Counted from the first letter of the stretch, positions 10,566 to 21,776 are shown. The stretch: 64,000 nt of DNA from Phialocephala subalpina (GCA_900073065.1 FJOG01000014.1:1042803-1106802), one strand, 5' to 3'. Notes: generated by a model not told the origin, from the letters alone. Program-made: numbers and translations.

Positions 10566-12038
10566 CTATTCCTTTGCTTTTCCCTTCCCATCACCAGATT
10601 TGGTCGCTTTCCAATTGCCTTCGTGTTCATCACAGTCATCTAGTCCAGCAAGCTTGTGACTCCAAACTTCTTTGGGCCCACTGCCATCCAATCCAGTCCA
10701 TCGACTATCCCATCCTTGGGACTCATCAGCAGCACCTTTAGTCTCTCCTTTTTCTGCCATATCTTTGACATCCGACCAGTATTCCAAACGCTTGACCTCC
10801 TCATCTGCGTGATGTACAGCGGCTTCCAGGTTCTCATGCCGCCTTTGGATGGCAGGATCGATGTCTTCTTTCCCCTTCTCGTTATTCTCCTTCTGCTTCT
10901 CCATTGCTTCGTTGCAGATCTTCAAAAGATGTGTCAGAAGTGAACGCCGCGATTCTTGGAATATGAACATGCGCATGATATCATGCATGTTATCTCTCAA
11001 ATAGTAGAGATCATCTCCTCCATGCTCGATGAAGCTCTCAACAGCTTCAGTTTTCTCCCGATCAATACGAGCCCGACGAAGAGCTGTCATCAACGCGCCA
11101 ATGTCGCAGATATCCTCCGGCTCGAGCTTCTCCTCGTCTTCATTTCGTGAATAGAAACTGAGTCTGTGTTGCTCGCTCGCTGGAATACTGGACCCCACAC
11201 TCCTGCTTCTCTCCTGGGTAGAATGGATTGTGAAGTAGTCAGGATTTAGCATGTGGGCTTCGTTCTTGGCGTACCCCGCGTGCTTCTTGACTCGTTTTCG
11301 AATCCATGCCCGACGACGAACGAACGAGTTCCACCATTTTGGACCATGCCACGAGAATTTCTTGGAGAACGCAAAAGAATACTCCCATCCATCGCTGTCG
11401 ACATCGTTTTCACGATTGATTATCCACTCCTTCCAAGCCCATTCCCATGATGGATCAGGTACTTGGGCATTGGACGTGTCTGTAGGGCTTGTCTTATGAA
11501 CAATGTTGGTCCATGGTGAAGGATCGAGATTTCCTAGAGCCTTCGCCGAGAATAGGGCCATTCCACAGAGAAATCCTCCACGCTGATTTTCGTACAGAAC
11601 GTCTATGGCAGACTTTGGCTCTTTATGACCTTTGGGACCTTTTGGGCAACGAGGGTGTGGTGGACGGCCTCTAGCTTCCTCGTTATCTGCTTGTCCATCC
11701 TCCGCACCCTGATTCTCCGTTTCTTCGACATCTTCGTCTTCTATGCCTCCACCGTCTGTTGCCGCTCCATTCCCCCGATCTTGGTACTTGCGATACTTTC
11801 TTTTCGTTATCTCCTTCCGCAACGCCTGTGGTGTGGCATGTTTTCGCAATGGCACATTGCTATCCCATCTAGACGCAGAATCTGAGGTCTCTGGGGTGAG
11901 GGGTGTGCCGTGGGGAGAGTGACTTCGAGAAGGTTTCGGGGTCTCTGGTCTCGTATGATCGATGAGATCGATTTCGTGGTCGTAATCGGCATCTTGCAGA
12001 GGAGCTGGTCGACGTGTTGAGGAGTGTATCAGAGACAT
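10566..12038 (-). CDS. Dysferlin-domain protein, Spo73/Mug65-like
   Basis: Intronless 490-residue protein from a true ATG. The first 150 residues are polar and low in complexity. Residues of about 170-265 carry a dysferlin (DYSF) type segment: SPWTN, then VPDPSWEWAWKEW, DGWEYSFAFSKKFSWHGPKWWNSFVRRRAW. The paired Trp/Arg clusters are the diagnostic feature. Fungal proteins with this arrangement include S. pombe Mug65 and yeast Spo73, linked to meiosis and spore-wall or prospore-membrane formation, and peroxisomal Pex23/Pex24-type peroxins. This one has no obvious membrane span, so the Mug65/Spo73 side fits better. The C-terminal half is highly charged and probably helical. It converges on the Zn2Cys6 gene, 152 bp away. 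Confidence 0.78.
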   Translation of the reverse strand: MSLIHSSTRRPAPLQDADYDHEIDLIDHTRPETPKPSRSHSPHGTPLTPETSDSASRWDSNVPLRKHATPQALRKEITKRKYRKYQDRGNGAATDGGGIEDEDVEETENQGAEDGQADNEEARGRPPHPRCPKGPKGHKEPKSAIDVLYENQRGGFLCGMALFSAKALGNLDPSPWTNIVHKTSPTDTSNAQVPDPSWEWAWKEWIINRENDVDSDGWEYSFAFSKKFSWHGPKWWNSFVRRRAWIRKRVKKHAGYAKNEAHMLNPDYFTIHSTQERSRSVGSSIPASEQHRLSFYSRNEDEEKLEPEDICDIGALMTALRRARIDREKTEAVESFIEHGGDDLYYLRDNMHDIMRMFIFQESRRSLLTHLLKICNEAMEKQKENNEKGKEDIDPAIQRRHENLEAAVHHADEEVKRLEYWSDVKDMAEKGETKGAADESQGWDSRWTGLDGSGPKEVWSHKLAGLDDCDEHEGNWKATKSGDGKGKAKE

Positions 12039-12689
12039 TTCCTACCTGCGTTGAAGCATTGCTGGGTTGGAAGTCCTACAGCTCCGCGAAGCTGTTTGGT
12101 TTCGAGATAAAAAAACAAGCTGAACCCCAAACTACGCCGTCCAGGATTTTGGTGATTGTGGCTTCGAATTGGAATTATTTTCTATACGGACATTGATGCC
12201 TCCGCAGACAGAGCTCAGTGATCAACTCGCAACTCCCGGTAGTGTTCAATTAGCGTCGCTTGTTGCCTGGTGTTTTCACAGGATTTCGATGGTCTTGGGC
12301 CTATGATGACGCGTGGGGAATGATCTGCCAACTTTGAAGGAGATTTAAGCTCGAACGGGCATGGCTTGAGCTGGCTTCTGCAGCGCCAAGTCGAGCAAGC
12401 CACACTTCACTATACACGTGACTATCACGGGCCACAGAACGGTCGTTCCTTATGACGTGGTTGTCTTTCCTGTTTGGTGTGGGGTTAACATTGCAGGCAA
12501 GAGCTTCTAGGCTGGACGGCCAATCAACGCGCCACCTGCTCATTATTGCATGACAACCCCACTGGCTGTGTCTCCTCATTTCACAACACTGAACTTCAAC
12601 CCTTACTCACTCTTTAAGTCTCGAACAAGCTCCTACACACAAGACCACAACTTCTCGACCTTACCAAATACTTCGTCAATCACAACACA
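12039..12689. promoter_or_regulatory. Divergent promoter region, dysferlin-domain gene / Cwh-like gene
   Basis: A 651-bp interval between opposite start codons with no supported coding frame. It contains CACGTGAC at 12415-12422. The stretch nearest 12690 is rich in C and T with repeated ACAC, typical of strong fungal core promoters and leaders. Confidence 0.4.
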
Positions 12690-13349
12690 ATGGCTCAACG
12701 AAAGTCCAACGTCGGTCTGTACCTCGGTGTGGCCGCGGCGGGAGGGGTTGGTTATTACCTGTACAATGCTGGTGGTAGCCCCAAGGTCGCCGAGAAGCAA
12801 TTCGAGGGTACGTTACACCTTGAGACAATACATTGTTGTGTTGCGTCGAGTTATACTTGTCCTGCAGTATGCTAATATAGAACAGCTGATGCTTCTAAGG
12901 CTTCTGCCAAGGTCCAAGAGCATTTGCCTGGTCGGGGAACCCAGGTGCAGAAGGAGGGTGAGAAGTGGGCTTCACAAGCTGGTGCGAAGGTCGATGCTGC
13001 TGTAAGTAGCTCTTGTTCCTCGTCCAGACCTACGAACATCCATCACTATGCTTCCTACTACGTCTAGCGGCGCAAAAATCTTACCACTGCTATTCAATCT
13101 CCACACATTTTGTGTAACCTTGATCATGTTGCACCCATGCTGTATCCGAAACCACAATGTCGCTAACCTTCAACTCAACAGGTCGAGAAGAGTCGCGCCG
13201 AACTCGCAAAAGCCGAAGGAAAATTCGATGCATACCGAAAGGATGCCAGTGCCGAGGCAATCAAGAAGATCGATGAAGCAGACAAGAAGATCGAGGAGGG
13301 TGCTGCGAAGGCGAAGAGCGGAATTTCATCATGGTTCGGTGGAAAGTAA
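12690..13349 (+). CDS. Small mitochondrial Cwh-like (calcofluor white hypersensitive) protein
   Basis: Three exons, 12690-12807, 12886-13001 and 13182-13349, encode 133 residues. The N-terminus has a single Gly/Ala-rich hydrophobic segment (NVGLYLGVAAAGGVGYYLYNAGG, residues about 7-29). It is followed by an amphipathic Lys/Ala/Glu-rich helix and a Gly-rich end (SGISSWFGGK). This layout matches a small Pezizomycotina family often named calcofluor white hypersensitive protein, whose members are abundant and associated with mitochondria. The biochemical role is not known to me. The TC-rich promoter and three compact exons suggest high expression, which is inference. Confidence 0.75.
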
Positions 13350-14368
13350 ATATGTTTCATGGAAAGGAATGGGCGATACGAGAAGACGATTGATGATTCT
13401 ATACTTCTGCGAGGCTTTTGATGGCGGACTTGGTCTCACTCAACTGGCTGTATAATACCAAACATTGATGACTGCCCCTCTCTCTCCACGTTCGGGATTG
13501 TACCGTACAACACAGACGGACATTGGGACATTGAGGTGATTTATGTGCCAGCCTGGAATAGCCATCAACCCATTCATAGTTACCGCTATCATTAAAGGCT
13601 AACTTTTGAGGAAAGTGCCTTGACCTCAGGCTTCTCCTTCTCAACTCGTTCTGACTGTATGACCAAGTGCTTCTGTTATATTTACATTTCGGCAATCCAA
13701 GTGAGATTCACTCAGTTCTTCCCTTCCGAATGGCTGTTTCTTTTCTCAACTTCGCTGCAATGGTACTTCATAACCAAAAACATATCAATTGCAGAATATC
13801 CAAACCTGCTCGGGACATTGACAAGCCTATTCCAAGCAAGAAATTGATGTTCGTCTCGCCTAAACTCTCGCTCATGAATCAGGAGAGTGGATGGGGAGCT
13901 CGCTTAATCAGGGGAGAGTGGGGAGGCTAATATAAAGTAAGGCTGTGGGGTACAGCAAAGATTCGCGGGGAAATAACGGTGATTTGGACCACATTCTCGA
14001 GTCTTCGATGCACTCGATCAAAAGAGATCCATACAGGATCGTTTCGGCCCAAGACTTTCAAGTGATGGGATGAGAAAGATTCATTATCTTATCTCTTATG
14101 CAAGCCACCGGACCATGGGTGGGATCCGTTCGCCCAGTTTACTAGTAAGGCTGTGAACAATTTGACGAAATCCGCCTTGGGCCTCAGCTGTTGCTGCACC
14201 TCGATAAAGCCTTCTTTTGGACTCGATAAGACGTGATCAACAGGTCCCCAAAGCCGATCGTCGCGTTCCTGTTTTGCATTCTGTAATTTCTGTCAAATCT
14301 CATCTGTGTCAGTCAGGCCCGAGAGGGCCACAACTTAATTATTTCTAGTCGTGCAAATCAAAAACATA
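13350..14368. other. Intergenic, no supported gene
   Basis: About 1.0 kb between two genes on the same strand. It would hold the 3' end of the Cwh-like gene and the promoter of the next one. The decamer TAAGGCTGTG occurs twice, near 13940 and 14145. No open frame looks coding, and no RNA gene is visible. Confidence 0.55.
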
Positions 14369-15454
14369 ATGTCAGGTCTCGAAATAATCGGCGTAGTCGC
14401 TTCAGTAGCAGCGATCGTATCAGGCTTCGAGGCTGGACATACGCTATTTCGTCGTTGGCGAGTACTAAGAGGCAGAAGGCGCTTAGCCCATAGCAATGAA
14501 ACAGAACTTGAGTTGCAAAGTTCGGGACCTGATGTGAGGCGGGAGTATGATCGTGATTTTGCGAGGTTGGGGGAGAGATTTGCTGTTGGTGATGGTATGT
14601 TTGGTTCCTCTTCTTGCGAACGTGATGCAAGCTTGTGTTGAGCAAGCGGCACTACTTGAGAAACATCCAGAGCAAAGAAATTGGACTGACACGAAAATGA
14701 AACAGAGATTGGTAGAAGCGAGCTTCAGACATACTTCATCACCCTCCAACAATCCATCATCACGCTCCTCGAAGCCGCCGTCTCAGGAGGCCTCACTGAA
14801 ATACACCTCCCGCACATCCTCGGAACATCGAGAGCAGTCCACAACGGCTCAGTACGTGCTTTGACAGAGCAATTCCAGCGCATGAGCACAGCAGCTCCAA
14901 TACCTCAGCCATTATCAGAGACTGCAAGTAAGAGGGCAAGGATATACCAAAGTTTCTGTACTTTCGCTTTGTGTCTACAAAATACGGGTGTAGCTCCTCA
15001 TCCAAGAGATGTAGCATGTCCGGGTTGTCCTTGGGGCCATCGAAAATTTCTTCCATATGAATCCAAGAAAGCGTACGAATTTGGGGTTTTGATTGCGCCT
15101 CAATCATTCGTGGTGTTTCTCAATTCTCGAGAGCAAAGTTCTATGGTCTGCTTCGACCTTCCTCATCGATTTTTCTTGAAAAGTCATCTGCAGATTTATG
15201 ATGGTGTGCATAATCGAAGGAAGGCAAAGAAGAGAGAGGATCCTGTGTATGGGTGTATTCTTTGTGAGAGGAAGGGCGTGGTGAGCAATTTTCAGTTTAG
15301 ATATACGGCTTGGAATGATCCGACGCAGGGCTATGTGCAGCATATTGAAGCAGATCATTTTGCTGAGGAGTGTGATGATGAGGTCGATATCGTGCGGCGG
15401 ATACCTGTCGTGCCACTGCCACCCAGGGACGATGTGTCAGAAGACTTCTCTTGA
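14369..15454 (+). CDS. Unknown fungal protein with hydrophobic N-terminus and Cys2/His2-like C-terminus
   Basis: Exons 14369-14594 and 14706-15454 join in frame to give 324 residues. The first 25 residues (MSGLEIIGVVASVAAIVSGF) resemble the start of the helical N-terminal domain found on many fungal STAND/NLR-like and ankyrin proteins. Here that domain is followed not by NACHT or ankyrin repeats but by a helical segment (LQTYFITLQQSIITLLEAAV, split by the intron) and a region with CPGCPWGH and then CILC, about 40 residues before HIEADH. The last pair has the form C-x2-C...H-x4-H and could bind zinc. I do not recognise a family. The acceptor choice is supported by the uninterrupted frame from 14706 to the stop. 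Confidence 0.7.
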
Positions 15455-16166
15455 CGGACAGAAAGAGATGCACGAGCTGTAAGAATACGAACTTACGTAG
15501 GATCTCTTCCGACACATCTCCACCATCAACCTCTGCTTTCAAACTACCGGCGATCCTCAAATAGCGGTACCGGAATTTGCGGAACCACGAAGCTTTACTT
15601 GAACACGCGGTGAAGACTCGAAGAACGAGAATCAATAGGTCAGAAGAGGGAAACGATAGAGTCGACGCGACTCGCAGACGTCGGAACGCTCCCTAGCTGA
15701 AGACGAAAGACGAGAACATGCCACCACGAATCGAAAGGCGACAGTAAGCTGCTCGTGCTATCAAGACAGTCTGATACAAAGTTGACCGAGTCAAGGCGTT
15801 CATCGGTCTATGCATTCATTCGATTTGGAAAATGAAGCCGAATTGAATGGCCATGCACACCACTCAATTTCAATTCCGAGTGCGAGAGAAAAAAAAATAA
15901 TGAAGCAAGCGCACAAACGATAATGCTCTTTCTCAAAATATTGAGTCTGTGTTCATTGTCCCGCAGCTGCAGTCCGTCCACATTCAAAGCAACAAAACAC
16001 AAATTAAAATCCGATCGGGTTGAAAGCGATTGCTAGACTCTGCTCCACAGTCCCTTCTGAACTTTGGGTGCCTGCGAAACTCGCTTGACTTGGATGGAGA
16101 CAACCTCAAGTAAAGACGGCATCTCGAGTTGTTCTACAGCATATTGATACAGCAATTTACCTCTTC
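15455..16166. other. Intergenic, no supported gene
   Basis: About 0.7 kb between convergent genes, so it should hold two terminators. It has A-rich runs near 15890 and 16000 and several stop codons in every frame. I see nothing further. Confidence 0.55.
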
Positions 16167-17849
16167 TTACAACTCATAGGTTTTGCCAGTCTCTCCCCTT
16201 AAGCGATCAACGAACTTCCTCGTGGTCTCGTACCCTTCATGATCGGTCCCTAAGCAAGCTCGATCAATCTCCTCCGCTCTCTCTGCACATCTCAGCGCCT
16301 CTTCCCTCCTCCCCAGTCCTTCGTTCAGCTCCGCAACCTCCAGATACCTACGTATTTCCAACCAATTAGCAAAACGGCGCATCTGATCCATCTCCAAATC
16401 TATGACAGGGAAAAGTTACAGAGACTCACATGCTAGCCACTTCTCTTCCCGTGATAGCTTCTCCCTCTAACATCTTGATGAATTGCATCATAGTATCCAG
16501 TTCTCTGTTTGGATCTATGTCTCCACCGCCTTTGACACTTTCCGCATAGTTTCCCAATAAAGTACGCACCCCCACCCTCTTCTCTTCACCTATCCTGCCC
16601 GATTCCGACCCCAGATCACAAGCCGGACAACCACAATCAAACCCATACCCACTCCTCAACTTCTCTACCCTCGCCTCCCTCAACGCCGCAAAATCGCTCA
16701 GATAACTCAAACTGACCTCCTCATCTTTCGCAATGTCCCTCGTAGCATGAACATTAAACCTCCCCGACCCCTCACTCCAATTCCCCTGTGAATTCGGAAC
16801 ACAAGCATGATTAATCCTACTTATACCCTCAAAAACAGCCTGATAAATCCCCTCACTGTTAACATTAAAAGAATTACTCCTGAATATACTCAATACATCA
16901 ACATGTTCCCTCAACGAATTCCTCGTTGAAAAAGCGCCTGGTCGTTGGGGTTCAAAATGGCAATATCTCGGTAACAAGTATGGAAAGTTTTTGAGTAGAG
17001 CCTTTAATGTGTACCAGAGAGCTTGGTTCCAGCGTAAGAATCGAAGTTCGGAGGTGATGTGTGAGGATAGCGAGAGGAGGCTAGCCCGGTGTTTGGGAGG
17101 GAGGAGGCGGGAGACGGTGTAGATGTCTGAAGAGGATTGGTCGGGGCGGANNNNNNNNNNNNNNNNNNNNNNNNNNNNNNNNNNNNNNNNNNNNNNNNNN
17201 NNNNNNNNNNNNNNNNNNNNNNNNNNNNNNNNNNNNNNNNNNNNNNNNNNNNNNNNNNNNNNNNNNNNNNNNNNNNNNNNNNNNNNNNNNNNNNNNNNNN
17301 NNNNNNNNNNNNNNNNNNNNNNNNNNNNNNNNNNNNNNNNNNNNNNNNNNNNNNNNNNNNNNNNNNNNNNNNNNNNNNNNNNNNNNNNNNNNNNNNNNNN
17401 NNNNNNNNNNNNNNNNNNNNNNNNNNNNNNNNNNNNNNNNNNNNNNNNNNNNNNNNNNNNNNNNNNNNNNNNNNNNNNNNNNNNNNNNNNNNNNNNNNNN
17501 NNNNNNNNNNNNNNNNNNNNNNNNNNNNNNNNNNNNNNNNNNNNNNNNNNNNNNNNNNNNNNNNNNNNNNNNNNNNNNNNNNNNNNNNNNNNNNNNNNNN
17601 NNNNNNNNNNNNNNNNNNNNNNNNNNNNNNNNNNNNNNNNNNNNNNNNNNNNNNNNNNNNNNNNNNNNNNNNNNNNNNNNNNNNNNNNNNNNNNNNNNNN
17701 NNNNNNNNNNNNNNNNNNNNNNNNNNNNNNNNNNNNNNNNNNNNNNGGGAGAGGAGGGGACGTTCGGAGAAGATGCGTGTACCGCGAGGGATGAGTGATT
17801 TGGCGAAGACACCAAGGCCCTTGGGACCGGCAGAACGAATTTCATACAT
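16167..17849 (-). CDS. SET-domain protein, interrupted by an assembly gap
   Basis: Reading on the minus strand, the gene starts at 17849 with MYEIRSAGPKGLGVFAKSLIPRGTRIF, the classic first strand of a SET domain. It then enters a run of N's (17151-17746). Beyond the gap it continues with the SET core (ISRINHACVPNS, then VHATRDIAKDEEVSLSYL) and a post-SET cysteine cluster (CGCPAC). An intron at 16348-16429 separates the last exon (16167-16347), which encodes a TPR-like helical tail ending in GETGKTYEL. NHACxPN is the AdoMet/substrate-binding signature, so a protein methyltransferase of the fungal SET5/SMYD-like group is likely. The frame before and after the gap does not agree with the number of N's, so the gap size is approximate or an intron lies inside it. 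A CACGTG lies at 17945-17950, about 95 bp upstream. Confidence 0.85.
17151..17746. other. Assembly gap (596 N)
   Basis: An unbroken run of N inside the SET gene. Long open frames reported through it are artefacts. The flanks are GA-rich on one side and GGGGA-rich on the other, which may be why the assembly broke. Confidence 0.99.
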
Positions 17850-18481
17850 TTGTTGCAAGAAGGGGAGGTGTGGTGTCGCGTGTTTGGTTTCCTGAAAAGG
17901 GGATGAGCTCGGAAACTTTTGTTTGCGGTTCCGATATGGCTTTGCACGTGGCTTTTATGGTTGATTTGAGGATGAGTTTGTGTAGCAATTCTTGGGACAG
18001 GCGATGAGAATCGTGACCCATTTCCTTAAAGATTGCTTTCAAGTTTTTCAGAAGACTGTTGAGATAATATCTTGAAATTTTGAGTTCAAGATTGAAGGTG
18101 AGAAGGGTTCGTAGCCTGAGGCTCAATTCGTGACCTGGCCCGGCCCCGCTTGAACCCCACTCATCTTCCTCCGTCAAACTTAATACAACATCGCAACACC
18201 GACAAAATCATGCTTGTATATATTCGTTCGAGAGCGGCAAGGATGCACATCTTCAATTGAAACAAGATATTATCCACGTGCATTGGACTCGGAGACAGCC
18301 AATTCAAACCTCGTCAGCACCGATCTCGGAGTTCTTGCCGTAGATCATAGAGATCCACCTTCCTTCAAGTCGCTTGTGATAAAGGGGGCTTGACTCACTC
18401 TCTGATCTTGTCCCTTGTCTTTCTCCTTACTTCTTGTTTAATTCCTTTGTTCTATCAAAAAGGGTACCCTTCAAAGCAATC
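17850..18481. promoter_or_regulatory. Divergent promoter, SET gene / PNPOx-like gene
   Basis: A 632-bp interval between opposite start codons. It holds CACGTG at 17945-17950 and 18275-18280. A perfect TGACTCA at 18390-18396, the bZIP Gcn4/Cpc1 or AP-1 type core, lies 86 bp before the PNPOx-like start. The part next to 18482 is pyrimidine-rich, as expected for a leader. No gene is visible inside. Confidence 0.45.
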
Positions 18482-19322
18482 ATGGGAGCATTCTACGAAA
18501 CCATCCCCGCAAGCATCCACAAATGGATCCTCGAACAAAAAGTGTTCTGGATCGCCTCCGCCCCCCTCTCCTCAGAAGGCCACATCAACATCTCCCCCAA
18601 AGGAGGCCAGTACTTCGGTGTCCTCGATAACCAGACATTCTGGTACATCGATCTTACCGGATCCGGAGTAGAAACCCTCTCTCATCTCCACGAACCCGGG
18701 AATGGCCGCATCACCGTCTTATTCAATGGCTTCGAAGGAGCGCCTCAGATTGTTAGATTATGGGGGAAAGGAAAAGTGTTAGAGTATGGGACACCGAGAT
18801 TTGAGAGCTTTGTGCAAGAAAATAAGGTGGATGCTATTGCGGGGACGAGAGCGATTGTTTTGGTGCATATTCATCAGGTGGGGAGTAGTTGTGGGTTTAG
18901 TATGCCGTTTTATGATTTTAAGGCGTTTAGGCCGACGTTGAATGAGTTTTTTGAGAAGAGGGTGGCGAGTGAGATGGCGGGGAATAAGAAGGATGGGATT
19001 GAGAGGCGAGTCATTCCTAGCCGTGCCTGAGCTGCGAGGAGTAAGTGTTGATTTTGGTTGCAGATACTGGGCATTCAAGAACTCCCAAAGCATGGATGGA
19101 CTGCCGGGTATGAGGCGAGGCGTCGATACTATGAAGAGAGAAAATGTGACGCCGATCAAGAAGATGGTTGGAGCGTACGCATTCGAGACGAGTCCACCTC
19201 GGACTAGACCTGGCCAAATGGTTCCCTTATGGTCACTCGTGATCGTGGCTTTGTTGAGCTTCAGCTTGGGGGCTGTTGGAGCACTCTTTGCTGCTTTGCA
19301 ATTGGGTCTCTTGGTGAGATGA
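18482..19322 (+). CDS. Pyridoxamine 5'-phosphate oxidase-like flavin-binding protein with C-terminal membrane span
   Basis: Exons 18482-19005 and 19064-19322 give 260 residues. The N-terminal 170 residues match the split-barrel PNPOx-like fold of fungal proteins: ILEQKVFWIASAPLS, HINISPKGGQYF, TFWYIDLTGSGVET, GNGRITVLFNGFEG. The family binds FMN or related flavins; the substrate is unknown. The second exon carries ERYWAFKNSQSMDGLPGM and then PLWSLVIVALLSFSLGAVGAL, a clear transmembrane helix near the C-terminus, so the barrel is probably tail-anchored to a membrane. The frame joins only if the intron uses a GC donor (AG|GCGAGT at 19006). The nearby GT at 19010 gives the wrong frame and loses the conserved YWAFKN. 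It converges on the phosphatase-like gene, 233 bp away. Confidence 0.86.
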
Positions 19323-19555
19323 GGTCGGAGTGCACGGCGATAGAAGAGAGGAGGGGTTGGCTCGCGAAGCGTATCTCGAAAAGACGATCACTTTTATTGT
19401 TCATATGGGAGTTGGCGTTCGGTGGACTGGACATTCTTAACCAATTGAAATAGCATTGGAAATGGGTGGCAGCGATGAAAAAAGTACAATGCTGAGCTCT
19501 TTTACAGAACTTTCTATGACTACTAGCAGGTTCTTAATGGTGTCTAATGCATATA

Positions 19556-20807
19556 CTACAGTTTCGTAGGTGGCTCTTTGCAAGTTTTTGGCTCATCCCA
19601 AGGTGCCTTCTCAACAGGCGGTAATGCTCCCTTCACTCTCTCAATCTTGACTAACACTGGGATCATCTGTCCCGTGCTCAAACCGAACTCTCGATGGCCC
19701 AGAACTGCACACAGTTAGCTTTCATCCTCACTTTTCGTCCTGATTGCCACTGACCTCTTAAAATCGAAGCGATTTCGCCCGAATGGCTCGATATACTGAT
19801 ATGCGTATTGCTGTCATTTGAAAAAATATCGTCGAGAGCTGGCTTCGTCCTCTGATCCTGCGCCTCAGCAGTCTCCCTCAACGTCGCACTCCACAACTCA
19901 TCCTCTTCTTTGAAACCTTCTTCAAACGGCCAATTCGGATACTTCTCATGAATGATAGTCTTGCTACTCCGTCTATCACAAGTATGAACACCAATGACTT
20001 CTCTGATCAATTCTTTGATTGTTGGAATGAATGGTCGATCTGCTGGGAGGTCAAGGCCAGTGAACGTATGTTCAGCTGTTTGCATGCAGCGGAGTAGAGG
20101 ACTTGTGTAGTATGATTGAGGGGTTGAGATATTTTGCTCTGAGATGAGTGATTGCCAGAACTTGTTGGCTTTTTTGGCTTCGGCGATGCCGGCGTCGGTT
20201 AGGAGGGCGTCGGCCCAAGTGCTGGTTTCGTTTCCGTCTTGGAGGGACCAGTAGCACTGAATTTTGTTAGAGATGGGGTAGGGAAGGAGGCAGAACTTTA
20301 CGAACATCCCAGGCTTCTGTGCCGTAGAAGGACTCGGCTGCGTTATGAAAACCTTTTCCGTGCCGACCAACTGAGTTTGTAAGCGAGGGTTCTGATTTGT
20401 GCATATGAGCAACGAACTGTAGAGAACTTTGTATTCAATATTGTCGTCGCTCTTTTCATTAAGCTGCGAAACATGATTATCGAATCGCTGCCATTGACTC
20501 TTTTCTTCCAGATCAGAATCCGTGTCCGTGTCATATACACGACTTATCAGACCGAAATTTGTCGTTGCCTGGATTAAATCAGCGACTGCTTCCAGCACTA
20601 TTTGAGATCACTCACATAATCAAAGGACTTAGGATCCGTAGCAGGTTCATCCTGTTGGAAATATCCCGTGACCGTAGAGAATTCGAGATGGGTTTCTTCC
20701 GGCTTTGGTGCTTCACCCATGATAACAAAGAATGCTACACACACTGTAGCGATGAATAGGATCGGGCTAAGGAGTCTAATGAGCCTTCGGATGGGAAAGG
20801 TAGGCAT
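19556..20807 (-). CDS. Phosphoglycerate mutase-like histidine phosphatase, membrane-anchored
   Basis: Five exons on the minus strand: 20807-20616, 20568-20418, 20370-20306, 20256-19755 and 19704-19556, for 352 residues. Residues 10-30 form a hydrophobic signal anchor (RLLSPILFIATVCVAFFVIM). The histidine phosphatase signature RHGKGFHN lies at 117-124 and the second catalytic His in SHSGE at 294, with the acid loop of the branch between. The RHG motif appears only after removing the second intron; reading straight through destroys it. Proteins of this type act on phosphorylated sugars or small phosphates; the substrate here is unknown. Two introns use the GTTCGT donor. The start is the first ATG; an upstream in-frame GTG at 20822 was not used. 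It faces the small membrane protein gene across 969 bp. Confidence 0.88.
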
Positions 20808-21776
20808 ACTCGGATATCTCACATGAGAAGATTGATGCCGCAGAAGCTAGCTTGCCTTCTGCTGTTATGTGTCGACGGATTGGGGAGGAGCTGTTCTGTT
20901 GGTTCGGCCATATGGTATCGTGTTCAAGGTTCCATCTTGACTGAGAAGATGAAAACCTTCTCCCTGAAATTCTGTTTGATGGAAGTGATGGCTGTCAGGC
21001 TCGTGAGAGGTTTAGATTGGCTTCTCGCCAATGAGATTGCCCCTGTCGAAACGTGGCTTGGCACTTGAGGAGATCACGACTTCGATCACCTTCAAGACAC
21101 AGCCTTATTTCCACTGAAGCACAATTGAAGCTATCGCGAACTAAAGTTTATACAGGCTCAAAATCGACCCACAGCCCTGGGAATCGGACGTTAGACATAT
21201 GATTGTCACATGATTCTTAGGTAATACCCCTGACTCGGTAGGTCAAGCCACACCTGCAGTTGATGTCATCGTGTTCGGCTGGTCCTTCCCCTCATCCAGG
21301 CCTCGCTCGTGACAGATGTCACGAAACCTCTAGCTCAATTGAGTGATTGGGACAATTTTGAGGTTTGAGCAGATTCCAAGCTGGAATGCAGAAGAAAAAC
21401 AATTAAAAAGGCTCACTACGCCATGTTGATATACAAAACTGAAGTGGAAATTTGCAGCATGGGGAATCTCGGAGCAAGGTCCTAAGCCGCCATGGTCTGA
21501 TCGAGTTCAGGAGAAGTCCATGAGCCATGAATCGCTTCCCCACATCTCTGCCCTGGAAGTTCCTTCCAAGGTTGTGAGCTTGCACGTCATCCAAGTCGCG
21601 CTTTCCTCACCAGCCACTTCTGGCCCCGCCGGATTAGCTGCCCCCTTCCTGCCGTACTTAACCTCAGCTCTTCCTCTGCTCTGTTTTCTTCCATCAACAC
21701 CGTCAAAGTGACATCAATACAAGTGCTTGAAGAACCTCCCATCAATCTCTTCCAACAACCACACACATACGCAATC
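20808..21776. promoter_or_regulatory. Divergent intergenic region
   Basis: A 969-bp interval between opposite start codons. Open frames here are short and compositionally unlike the neighbours. The 60 bp before 21777 are CT-rich with TCAATAC and ACACATAC, a typical fungal leader. I saw no specific site. Confidence 0.45.

Noticed and set aside
17004..17947. Long open frames spanning the N run on both strands
   Set aside because: N's cannot contain stops, so these frames are artefacts. Only the SET-compatible frames at the two edges were used.
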